8,270 nucleotides of DNA from Streptosporangiaceae bacterium (GTDB lineage: Bacteria; Actinomycetota; Actinomycetes; Streptosporangiales; Streptosporangiaceae): NCBI GenBank assembly GCA_030041195.1, contig JASHOI010000642.1, positions 1-8,270 on the forward strand, read 5' to 3'. How positions within the stretch are numbered: position 1 is the first letter of the stretch; each line of letters begins with the position of its first letter. A program made the position numbers and the translations under genes. This document shows positions 5,727 to 8,270 of the stretch, one piece after another. The notes under the pieces are model-generated. The model did no database searches. It saw only the letters and a program-made list of their open reading frames with translations, and had not been told where the DNA came from.

Positions 5727-5853
5727 GTTCCGTACTCCCCATCCGCTAACTGACCGTCTTTGTCCAGTTACTCTGCGTTACCCGACTCGAATGGCAATAA
5801 CCCAGGGCCGGCGTAAACAACCGGTAAGGCGCCCCCGGTGAGAGCATGAATGG
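5727..5853. promoter_or_regulatory. Divergent promoter region between LDT2 and the methyltransferase operon
   Basis: This gap of about 126 bp must hold promoters for both directions. Tentative plus-strand boxes are TGGCAA (5792-5797) and TAAACA (5814-5819), 16 bp apart. Read on the minus strand, the same hexamer is TTGCCA, a possible -35 for LDT2, though no good -10 lies at the right distance. Between it and LDT2 lies the GTTAC pair (5767-5781). The assignment of exact promoters is weak. Confidence 0.3.
5767..5781. promoter_or_regulatory. GTTAC-N5-GTTAC direct repeat upstream of LDT2 (candidate response-regulator operator)
   Basis: GTTAC at 5767-5771 and again at 5777-5781 are spaced 10 bp start to start, one helical turn. 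On the LDT2 strand this reads GTAAC-N5-GTAAC, ending 41 bp before the GTG start. This layout resembles binding sites of OmpR-family regulators such as MtrA. Similar GTNAC words occur upstream of the LDT1 paralog. The identity of the regulator is inferred. Confidence 0.45.
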
Positions 5854-6540
5854 GTGTCCGTCGCCGAGCACTTCGTGCGGTCTGCCTGCCGTCTCGGCCC
5901 GGTTCCCCAGGTCCCGGAGATCCGGCTGCACCTGGCCGATGACGTGCTGAGCCTCTGGCAGCGCACCGAGGACGAGTTCGGTGCGGACCGGCCGCCGCCG
6001 TTCTGGGCCTTCGCCTGGCCGGGCGGGCAGGCGCTGGCGCGTTACGTGCTCGACCACCCGGGCCTGGTCGCCGGGCGCAGCGTGCTGGACCTCGGGTCGG
6101 GCTCCGGGCTGGTCGCGATCGCGGCGGCCAAGGCCGGCGCTGCCGCTGTGGCCGCCAGCGAGGTTGATCCCCTGGCGGTCGCCGCGATCGGGCTCAACGC
6201 GCGGGCGAACTTGGTGCCGGCCCCGGCCGTGACCGGAGACGTGCTGGACGGCGACGGGACCGGCGCCGACGTGGTGCTGGCCGGTGACGTCTGGTACTCG
6301 AGGCCGCTGGCCGAGCGCGTGCTCGGGTTCGTCGACCGGGCGCTGGCCCGCGGTGCGTCGGTGCTGGCCGGCGACATCGGCCGGGCGTTCCTGCCCCGGG
6401 ACCGGTTCCGGGTTCTCGATGCTCGCGACATCCCGGTTATGGCCGGGCTCGAGGATTCGGCCGTGAAGCAGACAATGGTCTGGGAGCCGATCACGCAAGC
6501 GCCGCAATCGGACATTCTGGGGAGGATGCTGGGGGCATGA
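5854..6540 (+). CDS. Class I SAM-dependent methyltransferase, COG3897 / METTL20 (ETF-beta lysine methyltransferase)-like
   Basis: This is a 228-residue Rossmann-fold methyltransferase. The N-terminal signature VPQVPEIRLHLADDVLSLW and PPPFWAFAWPGGQALARYVL (48-67) is typical of the COG3897 family, often annotated as nicotinamide N-methylase and related to METTL20. SAM-binding motif I is VLDLGSGSG (77-85), with acidic Glu103/Asp105 following at the second strand. GDVWY (144-148) contains the D-x-x-Y post-II signature of lysine methyltransferases in the METTL20 group. Some bacterial homologs methylate lysines of the electron-transfer flavoprotein beta subunit; no ETF gene is visible here, so the substrate is open. 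The start is GTG at 5854; the frame is closed upstream by TGA at 5839, and nearby ATGs (5846, 5850) are out of frame. The ribosome site is weak (GGTGAG 5837-5842, 11 nt away). The stop overlaps the next ATG by 4 bp, making it the first gene of a coupled operon. Confidence 0.88.
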   Translation: MSVAEHFVRSACRLGPVPQVPEIRLHLADDVLSLWQRTEDEFGADRPPPFWAFAWPGGQALARYVLDHPGLVAGRSVLDLGSGSGLVAIAAAKAGAAAVAASEVDPLAVAAIGLNARANLVPAPAVTGDVLDGDGTGADVVLAGDVWYSRPLAERVLGFVDRALARGASVLAGDIGRAFLPRDRFRVLDARDIPVMAGLEDSAVKQTMVWEPITQAPQSDILGRMLGA

Positions 6541-7673
6541 GCGACGAAATCACCCCGTTCCGGATCGACATCCCCGACGCCGCGCTCGACGACCTTCGCC
6601 AGCGGCTGCGCCAGACCCGGTGGCCGGATCCGGAGACCGTGGATGACTGGTCCCAGGGCATTCCGCTGGCCTACGTCCGCGACCTGTGCGGGTACTGGGT
6701 GGACCAATACGACTGGCGGGCGTCGGAGGCCCGGCTGAACCGGTTCCCGCAGTTCCGGACCGAGATCGACGGCGTCGACATCCACTTCGTGCACGCCCGC
6801 TCCCCCGAGAACGGCGCCCTGCCGCTGGTGATCACGCACGGCTGGCCCGGCTCGATCGTCGAGTTCCACAAGGTCATCGAGCCGCTCGCGGACCCGGCGG
6901 CGTTTGGCGGGGACCCCGCTGACGCGTTCCACGTGGTGTGCCCGTCGCTGCCCGGGTACGGCTTCAGCGGCAAGCCGGACCGGGCCGGATGGGACACCGA
7001 GCGCATCGCGGCCGCCTGGGACCGGCTGATGGCCCGGCTCGGCTACCAGCGCTACGCCGCCCAGGGCGGCGACTGGGGAGCGCAGATCACGACGGCGCTC
7101 GGCATGCACCACCCGGAGCACCTGGCCGGAATCCACCTGAACATGCCGATCGCGTTCCCGGAGCACGGCGCCACCGACCTGACCGAGCGGGAGCAGGCGG
7201 CGCTGGCGACGATCACCCACTACGGCAAGTGGGACTCGGGCTACTTCAAGGAGCAGTCGACCCGCCCGCAGACCGTCGGCTACGGGCTGGCCGACTCACC
7301 GGCCGGGCTGTGCGCCTGGATCGTGGAGAAGTTCTGGTCCTGGACCGACTGCGACGGCGACCCGGCCAACGTGCTGACCAGGGACGAGATGCTGGACAAC
7401 GTGATGCTCTACTGGCTGCCCGCCGCGGGTGCCTCCTCGGCCAGGCTCTACTGGGAGAACAACGGCAAGGCGTCCCTCGGCCCGGTCGCGGTGCCGGTCG
7501 GCTGCTCGATCTTCCCCAAGGAGATCTTCCGCCCGTCCCGGCGCTGGGCCGACAAGCAGCTCACGAACGTGCAGTACTGGAACGAGCTCGACAAGGGCGG
7601 CCACTTCGCCGCGTTCGAGCAGCCCGAAGCGTTCGTCAGCGAGGTCCGGGCCTGCTTCCGCCCGCTTCGCTGA
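6537..7673 (+). CDS. Epoxide hydrolase with EHN N-terminal domain (microsomal-type)
   Basis: This 378-residue alpha/beta-hydrolase adds water to an epoxide through a covalent ester to give a vicinal diol. The N-terminal EHN region (about 5-110) includes IPDAALDDLRQRLRQTRWPD. The oxyanion-hole motif is HGWPGS (101-106). The nucleophile is Asp179 in GGDWGA, and the base is His356 in GGHFAAFEQP. Glu329 (FPKEI) matches the charge-relay acid of microsomal epoxide hydrolase, and Tyr305 (RLYWEN) is a likely epoxide-activating tyrosine. All catalytic residues appear present, and length is usual for the bacterial group. It starts at ATG 6537 inside the methyltransferase stop (ATGA) and ends in TGATG with the next gene, so translation is coupled on both sides. 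There is no signal peptide, so it should be cytosolic. The natural substrate is unknown. A juvenile-hormone-hydrolase-like name would be misleading in a bacterium. Confidence 0.95.
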   Translation: MSDEITPFRIDIPDAALDDLRQRLRQTRWPDPETVDDWSQGIPLAYVRDLCGYWVDQYDWRASEARLNRFPQFRTEIDGVDIHFVHARSPENGALPLVITHGWPGSIVEFHKVIEPLADPAAFGGDPADAFHVVCPSLPGYGFSGKPDRAGWDTERIAAAWDRLMARLGYQRYAAQGGDWGAQITTALGMHHPEHLAGIHLNMPIAFPEHGATDLTEREQAALATITHYGKWDSGYFKEQSTRPQTVGYGLADSPAGLCAWIVEKFWSWTDCDGDPANVLTRDEMLDNVMLYWLPAAGASSARLYWENNGKASLGPVAVPVGCSIFPKEIFRPSRRWADKQLTNVQYWNELDKGGHFAAFEQPEAFVSEVRACFRPLR

Positions 7674-8270
7674 TGGCCGGCGATCTCGCGGGCAGGCAGG
7701 CCCTGCTCCAGGACGCCTCGCGGCGCGCGCAGGCCTACCTGGCCGGGCTGGCCGCTCGCGGCGTGGCGCCGCCGCCGGCCGCGGTCGAGGCGCTGGACAG
7801 GCTCGATTTCCCGCTGCCGGCGGTCGGCCGCCCCGCGCCCGAGGTGCTCGCGCTGCTGGACGACGTGGGCTCCCCGGCCACGGTGGCGTCCGCGGGCCCG
7901 CGCTACTTCGGCTTCGTGACCGGCGGCGCGCTCCCGGTGGCCGTGGCGGCCGCGTGGCTGACCGCCGCGTGGGACCAGAACGCGGGCCTGACCGTGATGT
8001 CCCCCACCGCCACCCGGCTCGACGCGATCGCGCTGCGCTGGGTGGCCGAGGTGCTCGGCCTGCCGGCTGGCACCGGCGGCGGCTTTGTCACCGGCGCCAC
8101 GATGGCCAACGCGACCTGTCTCGCGGCCGCCCGTGACGCGGTGCTGGCCCGGCACGGCTGGGACGCCGCGGGCCAGGGGCTGGTCGGCGCGCCGACGGTC
8201 ACCGTCGTGGTCGGCGCCGAGGTGCACATGGCGGTCCGCAAGGCCCTGGGGATAGTTGGCCTGGGCCGGG
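7673..8270 (+). CDS. PLP-dependent decarboxylase (group II / aromatic amino acid decarboxylase-like), 3' end beyond window
   Basis: An ATG at 7673 overlaps the epoxide hydrolase stop by one base (TGATG) and opens a frame with no stop to the right edge; 199 complete codons are visible. The sequence matches the fold-type I PLP decarboxylase/aminotransferase superfamily: PRYFGFVTGGALPVAVAAAW (77-96), DQNAGL followed by SPTATRLD near 101-117, the cofactor-phosphate region TGATMANATCLAAARD (140-155), and VVGAEVH with His185, the likely ring-stacking histidine. The PLP lysine would lie beyond the edge, so catalytic competence cannot be judged. Members remove the carboxyl group of amino acids to give amines, though some act on other substrates. 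Coupling to the epoxide hydrolase suggests a common pathway. No ribosome site is obvious; reinitiation after the upstream stop is likely. Confidence 0.9.
   Translation, partial: MAGDLAGRQALLQDASRRAQAYLAGLAARGVAPPPAAVEALDRLDFPLPAVGRPAPEVLALLDDVGSPATVASAGPRYFGFVTGGALPVAVAAAWLTAAWDQNAGLTVMSPTATRLDAIALRWVAEVLGLPAGTGGGFVTGATMANATCLAAARDAVLARHGWDAAGQGLVGAPTVTVVVGAEVHMAVRKALGIVGLGR

Noticed and set aside
6042..7220. A 392-codon minus-strand frame spanning the methyltransferase and epoxide hydrolase
   Set aside because: It is antisense to two genes with complete catalytic motifs, and no domain is recognisable.
7429..8136. A 235-codon plus-strand frame crossing the epoxide hydrolase end and decarboxylase start
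   Set aside because: It is out of frame with both real genes and its product is Arg/Gly/Pro-rich. The decarboxylase frame from 7673 has family motifs.

Overview
The window looks like chromosomal DNA from a very GC-rich actinomycete. Codon third positions are almost all G or C. Several starts are GTG or TTG. The threonyl-tRNA synthetase closely resembles the Streptomyces type, and the L,D-transpeptidases have the Ig-like plus peptidoglycan-binding architecture common in actinobacteria. I cannot name a genus. I see no insertion sequence, phage gene, CRISPR array, tRNA or rRNA, so this reads as ordinary core or near-core genome.

Left block, all on the minus strand (transcribed right to left). 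Two tandem, paralogous, membrane-anchored L,D-transpeptidases come first (4374-5726, then 2961-4142). They are separated by a strong terminator-like hairpin (4309-4341) and a regulatory gap. Next is threonyl-tRNA synthetase thrS (873-2879), which has a short leader carrying a GNRA-capped hairpin (2910-2931). After it comes an ECF/SigE-type sigma factor (168-830). Last is a protein that starts inside the sigma stop codon and runs off the left edge (171 to 1), probably its membrane-associated partner or anti-sigma factor.

Right block, plus strand. From a 126-bp divergent region (5728-5853), a translationally coupled run of three enzyme genes reads rightward. It contains a COG3897/METTL20-like class I methyltransferase (5854-6540), an EHN-type epoxide hydrolase (6537-7673), and a PLP-dependent group II decarboxylase (from 7673, cut by the right edge). 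ATGA and TGATG overlaps join them, which suggests one pathway, but the substrate cannot be read from sequence.

The most interesting signals are regulatory and motif-level rather than a new system. Both transpeptidases have direct repeats of GTNAC upstream, the kind of site bound by OmpR-family regulators such as MtrA. Both carry an unusual S-L-G-C-V-E catalytic signature instead of S/T-H-G-C-x-R/N. A consensus DnaA box overlaps the likely sigma-factor start. Many large open frames on the opposite strand are high-GC shadows of these genes and are not annotated.
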